Below, in pieces: positions 50,993-59,161 of a stretch of DNA of 64,000 nt. The notes under the pieces are model-generated. The model worked only from the letters and a program-made list of their open reading frames with translations, had not been told where the DNA came from and did not search any database. The first letter of the stretch is position 1; every line of letters starts with the position of its first letter. The DNA comes from Nocardia sp. XZ_19_385. GTDB taxonomy: Bacteria > Actinomycetota > Actinomycetes > Mycobacteriales > Mycobacteriaceae. The stretch is taken from contig NZ_JACVEE010000002.1 in assembly GCF_015355755.1 (NCBI RefSeq), forward strand, positions 558,001 to 622,000. Reading direction: 5' to 3'. A program made the position numbers and the translations under genes.

Positions 50993-52315
50993 GTGCGACG
51001 GCGCGGCGAACTCTTCGACTCGGTCACGGCCTATTGTGGGGCCGCGGTCGGGGGCGTCACGCTGTTCCTGCCGATCACCTTCGCCTGGACCGAGGACAGT
51101 ACGCCGTATCGGATTTCCAGCCTGATCAACAGTGTGCCGCGGGGTGCCGCGATCGGCGTGATCGTGGCCGTGGCCGTCGCGGTACTGATGCGAACCTTCG
51201 CCGGGCCGGCCGCGGCCTGGTGGTGGGCGTTCGGCGCCGCCATCGCGCTGCTCGTGAATCACATTGTCGGCCAGCAGGTTTCCGCACCCGAGTTGCTCAC
51301 CACCCAGAACTACGTGGACTCGGTGTGCGGCGGGATGCTGCTGGGCGCACTGGGTGCGGCGGCACTGCGATGCTGGCAGTCCGGCCGCCAGGGACCCGGA
51401 TTCGGTTTCGCGCTGGGCGGCGCGGGGACTTTCGTGATCGGCGACCTCGCCGACGTACTGCACATCCAGGACCGCGATCCGTACGCCGTACTGGAGACGC
51501 CCCCGCGCACGCTCATCGCCGTCGCCATCGCGCTACTGCTCTTCAGTGCCCTGCGGCACCGCACCCGGGCCGTCCGCCCCGCGCCGCCGGGAATCGCGGT
51601 GGAACTGCCGATCGCCCCGATTCTCGCGGCCACGGTGCTCGCGCTGATGACGCTGGCCATGACCGAATGGCTGTCGCGGCAGTACCGCGATGCCCCGGAC
51701 GACGACGGTCACGGCACCCAGATCGGGCTGACGATCGCCGCCCTCGCACTGGCGGCCGTGGCGGCGGCGATGCTGCTGCCGGGCCGCGACGGAGCCGGGG
51801 TGCTCCTGGCGGTCCCGCTGGTCGCCGCAGCGGACGGGCTGGGCGCGACGCCGCGGCCGGGGTGGCTGGTCCTGGTACTGCTTGTAGTCACCGGGCTCGG
51901 CATCCTGCTGGGCGCGCGGTGGCCGTCAGCGGCGGTGGCCATCGTGGCGATCCTCGGGCTGGCCCTGTTCAGCACGTTCAGCGGCGGGCACCACAGTGAT
52001 CTGCGGTACGGCATCGGCAGTGCCGTATTGGCTTTGATCGCCGGGTACTGCTGCGGCACGGCACGACCGCACTATCCGCCGAGCGGGGTGCTGGCGGTCG
52101 CGGCGCTGTTCCTGCCGTCGCTGGTGACCGCCCTGCCGAGGCGGGACCTGATGTGGCCGGACCGGCCCGGACTGCCCGAACCGGCGACGCCCGGGCGGGC
52201 GGCGCTGCTGCTCGCGCTGTGCTGCGCGCTCGGGCTGGCGGTGCTGTACCGCTCGCGTCCCCGGCACAGACACAGACCGGCCGAGGCGGGGGCAGCGGTC
52301 CCCACCGACGTCTGA
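50993..52315 (+). CDS. Polytopic membrane protein of unknown function
   Basis: A 440-aa hydrophobic protein with about ten to twelve predicted transmembrane segments, beginning with a GTG at 50993. No family motif is visible. The sequence includes conserved-looking charged loop residues (LTTQNYVDSVCGG, the GDLADVLHIQDRDPYAVLE segment) and a His/Arg-rich C-terminus (YRSRPRHRHRPAEAG). It lies 54 bp upstream of mrpA on the same strand, so it may be cotranscribed with the antiporter, but no functional link is known. Possible transporter or polymer-flippase-like protein; I do not assign one. Confidence 0.7.
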   Translation: MRRRGELFDSVTAYCGAAVGGVTLFLPITFAWTEDSTPYRISSLINSVPRGAAIGVIVAVAVAVLMRTFAGPAAAWWWAFGAAIALLVNHIVGQQVSAPELLTTQNYVDSVCGGMLLGALGAAALRCWQSGRQGPGFGFALGGAGTFVIGDLADVLHIQDRDPYAVLETPPRTLIAVAIALLLFSALRHRTRAVRPAPPGIAVELPIAPILAATVLALMTLAMTEWLSRQYRDAPDDDGHGTQIGLTIAALALAAVAAAMLLPGRDGAGVLLAVPLVAAADGLGATPRPGWLVLVLLVVTGLGILLGARWPSAAVAIVAILGLALFSTFSGGHHSDLRYGIGSAVLALIAGYCCGTARPHYPPSGVLAVAALFLPSLVTALPRRDLMWPDRPGLPEPATPGRAALLLALCCALGLAVLYRSRPRHRHRPAEAGAAVPTDV

Positions 52316-52369
52316 CCCGCACCAAAGTTCGAGTCACCCGCAACTCTTCGACCTCACGGAGCGCCCGGC

Positions 52370-55288
52370 TTGCTCGCAATCCTGCTCGCACACGCCTTCG
52401 CCGCACTGGTGGCGCCGGTGTGCGTACGAGTGCTGGGGCGCAACGCTTTTCTGCTGCTCGCGCTGGCGCCGTTCGGTTCGCTGCTCTGGGTGATCGCGAA
52501 TTGGGGTGACACCCAACAGGTTCGGATCCGCTGGGCGCCGACCATCGAGATGAACATCGAGCTGCGGTTCGACACGCTGTCGGCGATCATGGCCACGCTG
52601 GTGCTCGGTATCGGCGCGCTGATCCTGGTCTACTGCGCGCGGTATTTCGAGGACGACGAACCCCGCCTCGGCATGTTCGCGGCTCAGCTGGTCGGCTTCG
52701 CCGGCGCTATGTTCGGGCTGGTCAGCAGTGACAACATGTTGCTGCTGTACATCTTCTGGGAAACCACGACGGTGTTGTCGTTCCTGCTGGTCGGCCACAA
52801 CGGGGAGCAGGCGGTGAGCCGGCGCGCGGCGATCCAGGCGCTGCTGGTCACCGGCGCCGGCGGATTGGCCATGCTGGTCGGGATCATCATTCTCGGGCAG
52901 CGCACCGGGAGTTATCTGCTCTCGGACCTGCTGGCCGCCGGGCAACCGCCGGCCGGTGTCGCCGCGCAGGTGGGGGTGGCGCTGCTGCTGGTCGGGGCGC
53001 TGAGCAAGTCGGCCATTGTGCCGCTGCACTTCTGGTTGCCGGGCGCTATGGCCGCGCCGACCCCGGTCAGCGCGTATCTGCATGCGGCGGCGATGGTGAA
53101 GGCGGGCGTGTATCTGGTGGCGCGACTGGCGCCGGTGTTCGCGACGAGTCCGGTGTGGCATCCGCTGGTGCTCACGCTCGGGGTGTTCTCGATGCTGCTG
53201 GCCGGTTGGCGGGCGATGCAGGTGACCGATCTGAAGCTGCTGCTGGCCTTCGGGACGGTGAGTCAGCTGGGGTTCCTGATCCTGCTGGTCGGGCTCGGCA
53301 CCCGGGAGGGAGCGCTGGCGGGCGTGGCGTTGATCGTGGCGCACGCGCTCTTCAAGGGGTGCCTGTTCATGGTGGTCGGGATCGTCGATCACGGCGCGGG
53401 GACAAGGGATTTGCGCAGACTCTCGGGGCTGGGACGGAAGGCGCCCTGGCTGTGCGGGATCGCGGTGCTGGCGGCGGCCAGCATGGCGGGAATACCGCCG
53501 CTACTGGGGTTCGCCGGGAAGGAGAGCGCGCTGAGCGCGATCCTGGACGGTGGGCAACTACCCGGGCTCGCGCGCAACGGGTTGCTGGTGGGCGTGGTGG
53601 TCGCGTCCATGCTGACGGTGGCCTACAGCGCGCGGTTCGTCTGGGGCGCGTTCGGCGAAAAGCCTTGGCGGCCAACGGAAGACGACACCGACAGCGGGCC
53701 GGTGCTGTGGCATCCGATCGATATCTCCCGGCTTCCGGGCGAGCAGCGGAAGCGACCTCTCCGGGTGCGCCGGCCGGATCCGGCGACCGATGACCGGATC
53801 GGTGTGCACTGGCACGCGCCCGCCCGGCTGTTCGTAGCGCCGCCCGCGATCCTGGCGGTGGCGGGACTGCTCGGCGGCCTGGCCTCGCCGTGGGTGGGCC
53901 ACCTCATCGACCCGTACGCGCAAACGCTGCCGGGTGCGCCGTTCACCAGCCTCGCGGTGTGGCACGGCGTCACCATCGAATTGGTGCTCACCACCATGAT
54001 TCTCATCGCGGGCGCGACGGTTTTCGCTTTCCGGCACGAGATCGCCGCTTCAGCGCATTATCGCCTGGGCAATGCCGACCGCGCCTACGATGCGACGTTG
54101 CGCGCCATGGATCGGCTGTCGCGTCGCATGACCGCGACGGTGCAGCGGGGTTCACTGCCGTTGAGCCAGGCCACGATTCTCGGCACACTCATCATCCTGC
54201 CGGTCGCGATGTTGCTGCTGGGTGCGCGCCGGCACGTGGAGTTGCGGCTGTGGGACACCCCGGTGCAGCTGGCCGTCGGGGCGATCATGGCGGCGATGGC
54301 GTTGGGCGCCACCGTTTTACGTAATCGCCTGGCCAGTGTGCTGGTCGTCGGCGTCACCGGATACGGGTGCGGTGTCATCTTCGCACTGCACGGCGCACCG
54401 GATCTGGCGCTCACCCAATTCCTGCTCGAGACACTGACTTTGGTGATCTTCGTCCTGGTGTTGCGCGCTTTCCCGGCGGAGATCGAGGACAGCCGTACCG
54501 CCGCGTACCGGCCGCACCGGGCGGTGTTCGCGGTGCTCGTCGGCATCACCGTCGCGGTGCTGGCCGCCTTCGCGAGCGCCGCGCGCAGCAGCGCACCGAT
54601 CTGGCATCTGATCCCCGACGCCGCCTATCAGTTCGGCGGCGGCAAGAACGCGGTCAACGTGCTGCTGGTGGATATCCGGGCCTGGGACACCCTGGGCGAG
54701 ATCTCGGTGCTCATCGTCGCCGCCACCGGTGTCGCTTCACTGGTGTTCCGCACCCGCCGCACCGGTAGCGCGCCGCGCGCGGTGGACTCGCCCGACTACG
54801 ATCCCGACGCCCTGAGTTGGTTGCCCGCAGGACGTTTGGTGGATCGCCGGGAACGGTCGATGGTTCTGCAGATCACCACGAGGCTGGTGTTCCCGACCAT
54901 CATGGTGCTGTCGGTGTATTTCTTCTTCGCGGGCCACAACGCGCCCGGCGGCGGTTTCGCGGGCGGGCTCACCGCCGGGCTGGCGCTGACCCTGCGCTAT
55001 CTGGCCGGTGGCCGTTACGAACTCGGCGAGGCACTGCCCGTCGAGGCCGGACATGTCCTGGGCGCGGGCTTGACCCTGGCCGCCGGGACCGCCGTCACCT
55101 CGCTACTACTGGGGGCGCCGCCGTTGTCCTCGGCCATCGTAGAGCTCACCATTCCGCTGATCGGCCACGTAAAACTCGTCACCGCAATGTTTTTCGATCT
55201 CGGCGTCTACCTGATCGTGGTGGGCCTGGTGCTGGACGTACTGCGCAGCCTGGGCGCGCGCCTGGACAAGGAGCTCGAGGAAGCATGA
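52370..55288 (+). CDS. mrpA: Mrp Na+/H+ antiporter subunit A with fused subunit B domain
   Basis: A 972-aa inner-membrane subunit, related to NuoL and essential for Na+(Li+)/H+ exchange. The NuoL-type core has LSKSAIVPLHFWLPGAMAAPTP-type sequence, AYLHAAAMVKAGVYLVARL and AHALFKGCLFMVVG. The C-terminal ~140 residues match MrpB (DUF4040/MnhB): VLQITTRLVFPTIMVLSVYF, GHNAPGGGFAGGL. Subunit B is therefore fused and no separate mrpB follows. It begins with TTG at 52370 with CGGAG upstream. It overlaps mrpC by four bases. Confidence 0.93.
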   Translation: MLAILLAHAFAALVAPVCVRVLGRNAFLLLALAPFGSLLWVIANWGDTQQVRIRWAPTIEMNIELRFDTLSAIMATLVLGIGALILVYCARYFEDDEPRLGMFAAQLVGFAGAMFGLVSSDNMLLLYIFWETTTVLSFLLVGHNGEQAVSRRAAIQALLVTGAGGLAMLVGIIILGQRTGSYLLSDLLAAGQPPAGVAAQVGVALLLVGALSKSAIVPLHFWLPGAMAAPTPVSAYLHAAAMVKAGVYLVARLAPVFATSPVWHPLVLTLGVFSMLLAGWRAMQVTDLKLLLAFGTVSQLGFLILLVGLGTREGALAGVALIVAHALFKGCLFMVVGIVDHGAGTRDLRRLSGLGRKAPWLCGIAVLAAASMAGIPPLLGFAGKESALSAILDGGQLPGLARNGLLVGVVVASMLTVAYSARFVWGAFGEKPWRPTEDDTDSGPVLWHPIDISRLPGEQRKRPLRVRRPDPATDDRIGVHWHAPARLFVAPPAILAVAGLLGGLASPWVGHLIDPYAQTLPGAPFTSLAVWHGVTIELVLTTMILIAGATVFAFRHEIAASAHYRLGNADRAYDATLRAMDRLSRRMTATVQRGSLPLSQATILGTLIILPVAMLLLGARRHVELRLWDTPVQLAVGAIMAAMALGATVLRNRLASVLVVGVTGYGCGVIFALHGAPDLALTQFLLETLTLVIFVLVLRAFPAEIEDSRTAAYRPHRAVFAVLVGITVAVLAAFASAARSSAPIWHLIPDAAYQFGGGKNAVNVLLVDIRAWDTLGEISVLIVAATGVASLVFRTRRTGSAPRAVDSPDYDPDALSWLPAGRLVDRRERSMVLQITTRLVFPTIMVLSVYFFFAGHNAPGGGFAGGLTAGLALTLRYLAGGRYELGEALPVEAGHVLGAGLTLAAGTAVTSLLLGAPPLSSAIVELTIPLIGHVKLVTAMFFDLGVYLIVVGLVLDVLRSLGARLDKELEEA

Positions 55289-55668
55289 CGTCGAATCTGA
55301 CCTTGCTGGTGCTGATCGCGGTGCTGGTCGCCTGCGGCGTCTACCTGATCCTGGAACGCGCGGTGTCGAAAATGCTGCTCGGCATGATCCTGTTCGGCAA
55401 TGGGGTGAACCTGCTCATCATCACCGTCGCCGGGCCGGATGGGGCGCCGCCGATCCTCGGCGCCTTCGACGACCAGCACGCGGAGATGGCCGATCCGCTG
55501 GCGCAGGCGATGGTGCTCACCGCGATCGTAATCACCATGGGGCTGGCGGCTTTCGTGCTCGCGCTGGCTTACCGGGCCTACATCCTGACCACCTCCGAAG
55601 AGGTCGAGAACGATCCGGAAGACGTTCAGGTGGCCACGCGCCGCGAGGTCGAGGAGCCGGAGGAATGA
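55285..55668 (+). CDS. mrpC: Mrp antiporter subunit C
   Basis: A 127-aa NuoK-like membrane subunit with three transmembrane helices: CGVYLILERAVSKMLLGMIL, LFGNGVNLLIITVA, and the conserved ADPLAQAMVLTAIVITMG, the signature of MrpC. The C-terminus is acidic. ATGA overlaps at both ends with mrpA and mrpD. The ATG at 55285 is chosen because the open frame upstream is a shadow of mrpA. Confidence 0.93.
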   Translation: MTSNLTLLVLIAVLVACGVYLILERAVSKMLLGMILFGNGVNLLIITVAGPDGAPPILGAFDDQHAEMADPLAQAMVLTAIVITMGLAAFVLALAYRAYILTTSEEVENDPEDVQVATRREVEEPEE

Positions 55669-57269
55669 ACCATCACCTGTCCCCCGGCCTGCTGCCCGTC
55701 CTGATTCCACTGCCCGTGCTGATCCCGTTGCTCGGCGCGGCCGTGACGCTGATCTTCGGGCAGCAGCGGATGATCCAGCGCTACATCACGCTGCTCGCGC
55801 TGACCTCGGGTGTCGTGATCAGCGCGCTGATGCTGTATCTGACCGACCACCACGGCACCGGGGTCGTGCAGGTCGGCGGCTGGCGGACCCCGATCGGGAT
55901 CTCGCTGGTGGCCGACCGGCTCTCGGCGGCGATGCTGCTCGTCTCCTACATCGTGCTGCTGTGCGTGTCGGCCTACGGTTCCGGCCAGAACATCCGCGAC
56001 GGCGACGAGAAACAGCCGACATCGATCTTCCGGCCCACGTATCTCGTTCTGACGGCGGGTGTTTCGGCGGCGTTCCTGGCCGGTGACCTGTTCAACCTGT
56101 TCGTCGGTTTCGAGATCCTGCTGGCCGCGTCGTTCGTGCTGCTCACCATCGGCGCGACCGCGGAACGCATCCGGGCGGGTGTCGCCTACGTGATGGTTTC
56201 GATGCTGTCCTCGCTGATCTTCCTGACCGGAATCGCGCTGGCGTACGCCACCACCGGGACGCTGAACCTCGCGCAGCTGTCCGTCCGGCTGGGCGAGGCG
56301 CCGGAGGGGGTCCGCACCGCCGTGTACGCGGTGCTGCTGGTGGCGTTCGGGATCAAAGCCGCTGTGTTCCCGCTGTCGAACTGGCTGCCCGACTCCTATC
56401 CGACCGCACCCGCCCCGGTGACCGCGGTGTTCGCGGGCTTGCTGACGAAAGTCGGTGTGTACGCGATCATCCGGACGCATTCGCTGCTCGCGCCGGACGG
56501 CCGGTTCGACACCGTGCTGCTGGTGTGTGGATTGCTCACCATGCTGATCGGCATCTTCGGGGCCATCGCGCAGAGTGATATTCGCCGATTGCTTTCCTTC
56601 ACGCTGGTCAGTCACATCGGGTTCATGGTGTTCGGCATCGGACTGGCCACCGTCGCCGGGCTCGCGGGCGCGGTTTTCTATGTGGCACACCACATTCTGG
56701 TGCAGACCACGCTGTTCCTGGTGGTGGGCATCATCGAGCGGCAGGCCGGATCGACGTCGATGCGGCGGCTCGGCGGACTGGCGGCGAGTCCCGTGATCGC
56801 CTTCTTGTTCCTGATTCCCGCGTTGAATCTCGCTGGCATACCGCCGTTTTCGGGGTTCATCGGCAAGGTGGCGCTGTTGCAGGCGGGCGCGATGGACGGC
56901 AGCGCGCTGGCCTGGGTGCTGGTCGGCGGTGCGGTGCTGACCAGCCTGCTGACCCTGTACGTAGTGGCGATCGTGTGGGCAAAAGCCTTCTGGCGGGACC
57001 GATCCGACGCACCCGAGGGCCATCTCGCGGCCGCGAAACCCCCGGCGCTGATCGAGGAGACAGACGATGTGCTCTACGACGAACGCTCCGATCCCGGCCG
57101 CATCCCGGTGCTGATGGTCGGGGCGACCACGGTGCTCGGGGTGGTGGGGCTCGCGCTCACCGTGTTCGCCGGGCCGATCCTCGGCATCGCCGACCGCGCC
57201 GCCGCCGACCTGCACGACTCGACCGTGTATATCGTTGCGGTCCTGGGTGATCCGGGAGACTTCCGATGA
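55665..57269 (+). CDS. mrpD: Mrp antiporter subunit D
   Basis: A 534-aa NuoM/N-like membrane subunit, about fourteen helices. Diagnostic segments are AAFLAGDLFNLFVGFEILLA, VFPLSNWLPDSYPTAPAPVT with its conserved Lys, FAGLLTKVGVYAIIR, and LSFTLVSHIGFMVFG. With MrpA it forms the proton/sodium path. Overlaps by four bases with both mrpC and mrpE. Confidence 0.95.
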   Translation: MNHHLSPGLLPVLIPLPVLIPLLGAAVTLIFGQQRMIQRYITLLALTSGVVISALMLYLTDHHGTGVVQVGGWRTPIGISLVADRLSAAMLLVSYIVLLCVSAYGSGQNIRDGDEKQPTSIFRPTYLVLTAGVSAAFLAGDLFNLFVGFEILLAASFVLLTIGATAERIRAGVAYVMVSMLSSLIFLTGIALAYATTGTLNLAQLSVRLGEAPEGVRTAVYAVLLVAFGIKAAVFPLSNWLPDSYPTAPAPVTAVFAGLLTKVGVYAIIRTHSLLAPDGRFDTVLLVCGLLTMLIGIFGAIAQSDIRRLLSFTLVSHIGFMVFGIGLATVAGLAGAVFYVAHHILVQTTLFLVVGIIERQAGSTSMRRLGGLAASPVIAFLFLIPALNLAGIPPFSGFIGKVALLQAGAMDGSALAWVLVGGAVLTSLLTLYVVAIVWAKAFWRDRSDAPEGHLAAAKPPALIEETDDVLYDERSDPGRIPVLMVGATTVLGVVGLALTVFAGPILGIADRAAADLHDSTVYIVAVLGDPGDFR

Positions 57270-57799
57270 ACGCCGAACAGGTCTTCGGGGTGAGCAAATC
57301 CGTCATCGTGCGGGGCGCGCTGCTGATCTGGCTGGCGGTGGTCTACACGGCGCTGTGGGGTGACCTCAGCGTCGCCAATATCCTCGGCGGCCTGGCCGTC
57401 GGCGCGCTGATCATCTTCGCGCTGCCGCTGCCCCGGATGCCGGTCACCGGTCAGCTGAGTCTGCGTGCGCTCGCCGAATTGACCGTGGTGAGTGTGTATT
57501 ACGCGATGGAATCCAGTTTCCAGATCGCCTGGTTCGCCATCCGGCCGGCGCCGCCGCCGGTGTCGGGGGTGCTGCGGGTCAACCTGAGTACCCGCTCCGA
57601 TCTGGTGATGGTGTTGTGCACCGACCTGCTCAATCTGATCCCCGGCACCATGGTGCTGGAGATCGACCGGCGGCGCTGTGTGGTGTACGTGCACGTCCTC
57701 GATGTGAGCAGCGAGGCGGCGGTGCAGCGCTTCTACGAGACCACCCGGCGGCTGGATCGGCTGCTGGTCGCGGCGTTCGAACGGACGGTGTCCCGATGA
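57266..57799 (+). CDS. mrpE: Mrp antiporter subunit E
   Basis: A 177-aa subunit with two N-terminal helices and a cytoplasmic C-terminal domain: LLIWLAVVYTALWGDLSVAN, YYAMESSFQIAWFAI, RVNLSTRSDLVMVLCTDLLN and LIPGTMVLEIDRRRCVVYVH. The last two segments are typical of MrpE (MnhE). Overlaps mrpD and mrpF by four bases. Confidence 0.93.
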   Translation: MNAEQVFGVSKSVIVRGALLIWLAVVYTALWGDLSVANILGGLAVGALIIFALPLPRMPVTGQLSLRALAELTVVSVYYAMESSFQIAWFAIRPAPPPVSGVLRVNLSTRSDLVMVLCTDLLNLIPGTMVLEIDRRRCVVYVHVLDVSSEAAVQRFYETTRRLDRLLVAAFERTVSR

Positions 57800-58056
57800 C
57801 CGTGGTTGCCGTGATCGCGGGCGTGCTGCTCATCGCGGCCGCCGGACTCACCTGTTTTCGCATCCTGGCGGGGCCGAGCACCCTGGACCGGGTCGTCGGA
57901 ATCGATTCCCTCACAGCGATTGCCGCCTCCGGGCTGGCGGTCTGGGCGGCCTACGACCGCGACACCACCGACGTGCCGGCCATCGTCGCGCTCGCGCTCG
58001 TGGGTTTCCTCGGCTCCGCCGCCGTGACCCGCTTCCGCGTCCAGGACGACCGATGA
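57796..58056 (+). CDS. mrpF: Mrp antiporter subunit F
   Basis: An 86-aa subunit with three transmembrane helices. The family core FRILAGPSTLDRVVGIDSLT is followed by VPAIVALALVGFLGSAAVTR. The ATG at 57796 overlaps the mrpE stop and the gene overlaps mrpG by four bases. The small size fits MrpF exactly. Confidence 0.93.
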   Translation: MTVVAVIAGVLLIAAAGLTCFRILAGPSTLDRVVGIDSLTAIAASGLAVWAAYDRDTTDVPAIVALALVGFLGSAAVTRFRVQDDR

Positions 58057-58394
58057 GCCTCTTCTTCGACGTGGTGTCGGGCCTGCTCATCCTCACCGGC
58101 GCGCTGCTGGCGTTCACCGCGGCCATCGCCATCATCCGTTTCCCCGACACCCTGACCCGTATGCACGCGGCAACCAAACCTCAGGTGATCGGGCTGATCC
58201 TGATTCTGGTCGGGGCCGCCATCCAGCTCCGCAACGACGGTCAGGCCTGGATGCTCGCGCTCACCGGTTTGTTCACGATGCTCACCGCGCCGGTCATCGC
58301 ACACCTGCTCGGCCGCACCGCCTATCGGGAACAGCGGAACCGCGACGGCCTGCTGCGCATCAACGAGCTCGGCGACGACATCGACGACGTCTGA
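58053..58394 (+). CDS. mrpG: Mrp antiporter subunit G
   Basis: The last subunit, 113 aa, with three helices: VVSGLLILTGALLAFTAAIA, the conserved IIRFPDTLTRMHAATKPQV (MrpG/MnhG signature), and MLALTGLFTMLTAPVIAHLL. It ends the Mrp operon eight bases before the convergent TetR gene. No terminator hairpin was seen between them. Confidence 0.93.
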   Translation: MSLFFDVVSGLLILTGALLAFTAAIAIIRFPDTLTRMHAATKPQVIGLILILVGAAIQLRNDGQAWMLALTGLFTMLTAPVIAHLLGRTAYREQRNRDGLLRINELGDDIDDV

Positions 58395-58401
58395 AGCGGA
58401 T

Positions 58402-59028
58402 TCAGGCTTGGCGCAGCGCCCGATAGACGGCCGCGCCGACGAAGGCGCCGAGCGTCTGCGGTGTCCACGCGCCGTCGTCGGCGAGCAGGGAACGCACCGC
58501 ACCCTCACCGGCCGACACCCACAACTCGACGAGCACCGGCAGCTTGCGCTCGGCGTCCTCGGTGCCCCAGGCGCGCAGGGTCGGGCGCAGCAGCTCGGTG
58601 CAGCGGGTGACCGCCAGCTTGCGGCCGCGGCCGAACGAATCCGCCACGGCCGGATCGGGATTGCCGTACAGCAGCCGCCAGGCGTCGGGCCGGTCGGCCG
58701 CGATTTCCAGCAAGGCCTGGAAGCCCTCGACGAATACCGTCTCCCCCGCGTCGACGGCGCGGCGCGGGGTCGCCTGCAGCAGGCCGCTGATGAGGTGGTC
58801 TTCCTCGCGCTGAATGAGCTCCTGGATCAGCTCGACGCGATCGGCGAAGCAGGCGTAGACCACCGGCCGGGTGACCTGCATCCGCTCGGCGACGGCGGCG
58901 ATGGTCACCGCGGCGATGCCGTGTTGCACGGCGATCTCCAGCGCGGTGTCGAGCACCTGCGGGCGGCGTCGTTCCGGCCCGAGATGCCGCGCCCGCTGCC
59001 GTGGCGCTACGGCCTGATCGCTACCCAT
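58402..59028 (-). CDS. TetR-family transcriptional regulator
   Basis: A 208-aa repressor. The helix-turn-helix is at about residues 25-70 (VTIAAVAERMQVTRPVVYACF). The C-terminal domain has DAWRLLYGNPDPAVADSFG and a long helical end. The start at 59028 removes an N-terminal extension with no family character. It is divergent from an acyl-CoA dehydrogenase gene, so it probably represses that gene in response to an acyl ligand; this is inferred. No clear palindrome was found in the 133-bp gap, only a repeated CGAATGAA (near 59064 and 59090). Confidence 0.85.
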   Translation of the reverse strand: MGSDQAVAPRQRARHLGPERRRPQVLDTALEIAVQHGIAAVTIAAVAERMQVTRPVVYACFADRVELIQELIQREEDHLISGLLQATPRRAVDAGETVFVEGFQALLEIAADRPDAWRLLYGNPDPAVADSFGRGRKLAVTRCTELLRPTLRAWGTEDAERKLPVLVELWVSAGEGAVRSLLADDGAWTPQTLGAFVGAAVYRALRQA

Positions 59029-59161
59029 GCCGACCAAGATAGCAGCGGCGGCCGCTTTCCTACACGAATGAACAATAATGCTACAGTCGCGAATGAAGTC
59101 GCTCGCCGGCGACAGGTCGCTCGAAACGGTCAGCGGCCGGATCACGCGTCAGGAGTCACCG

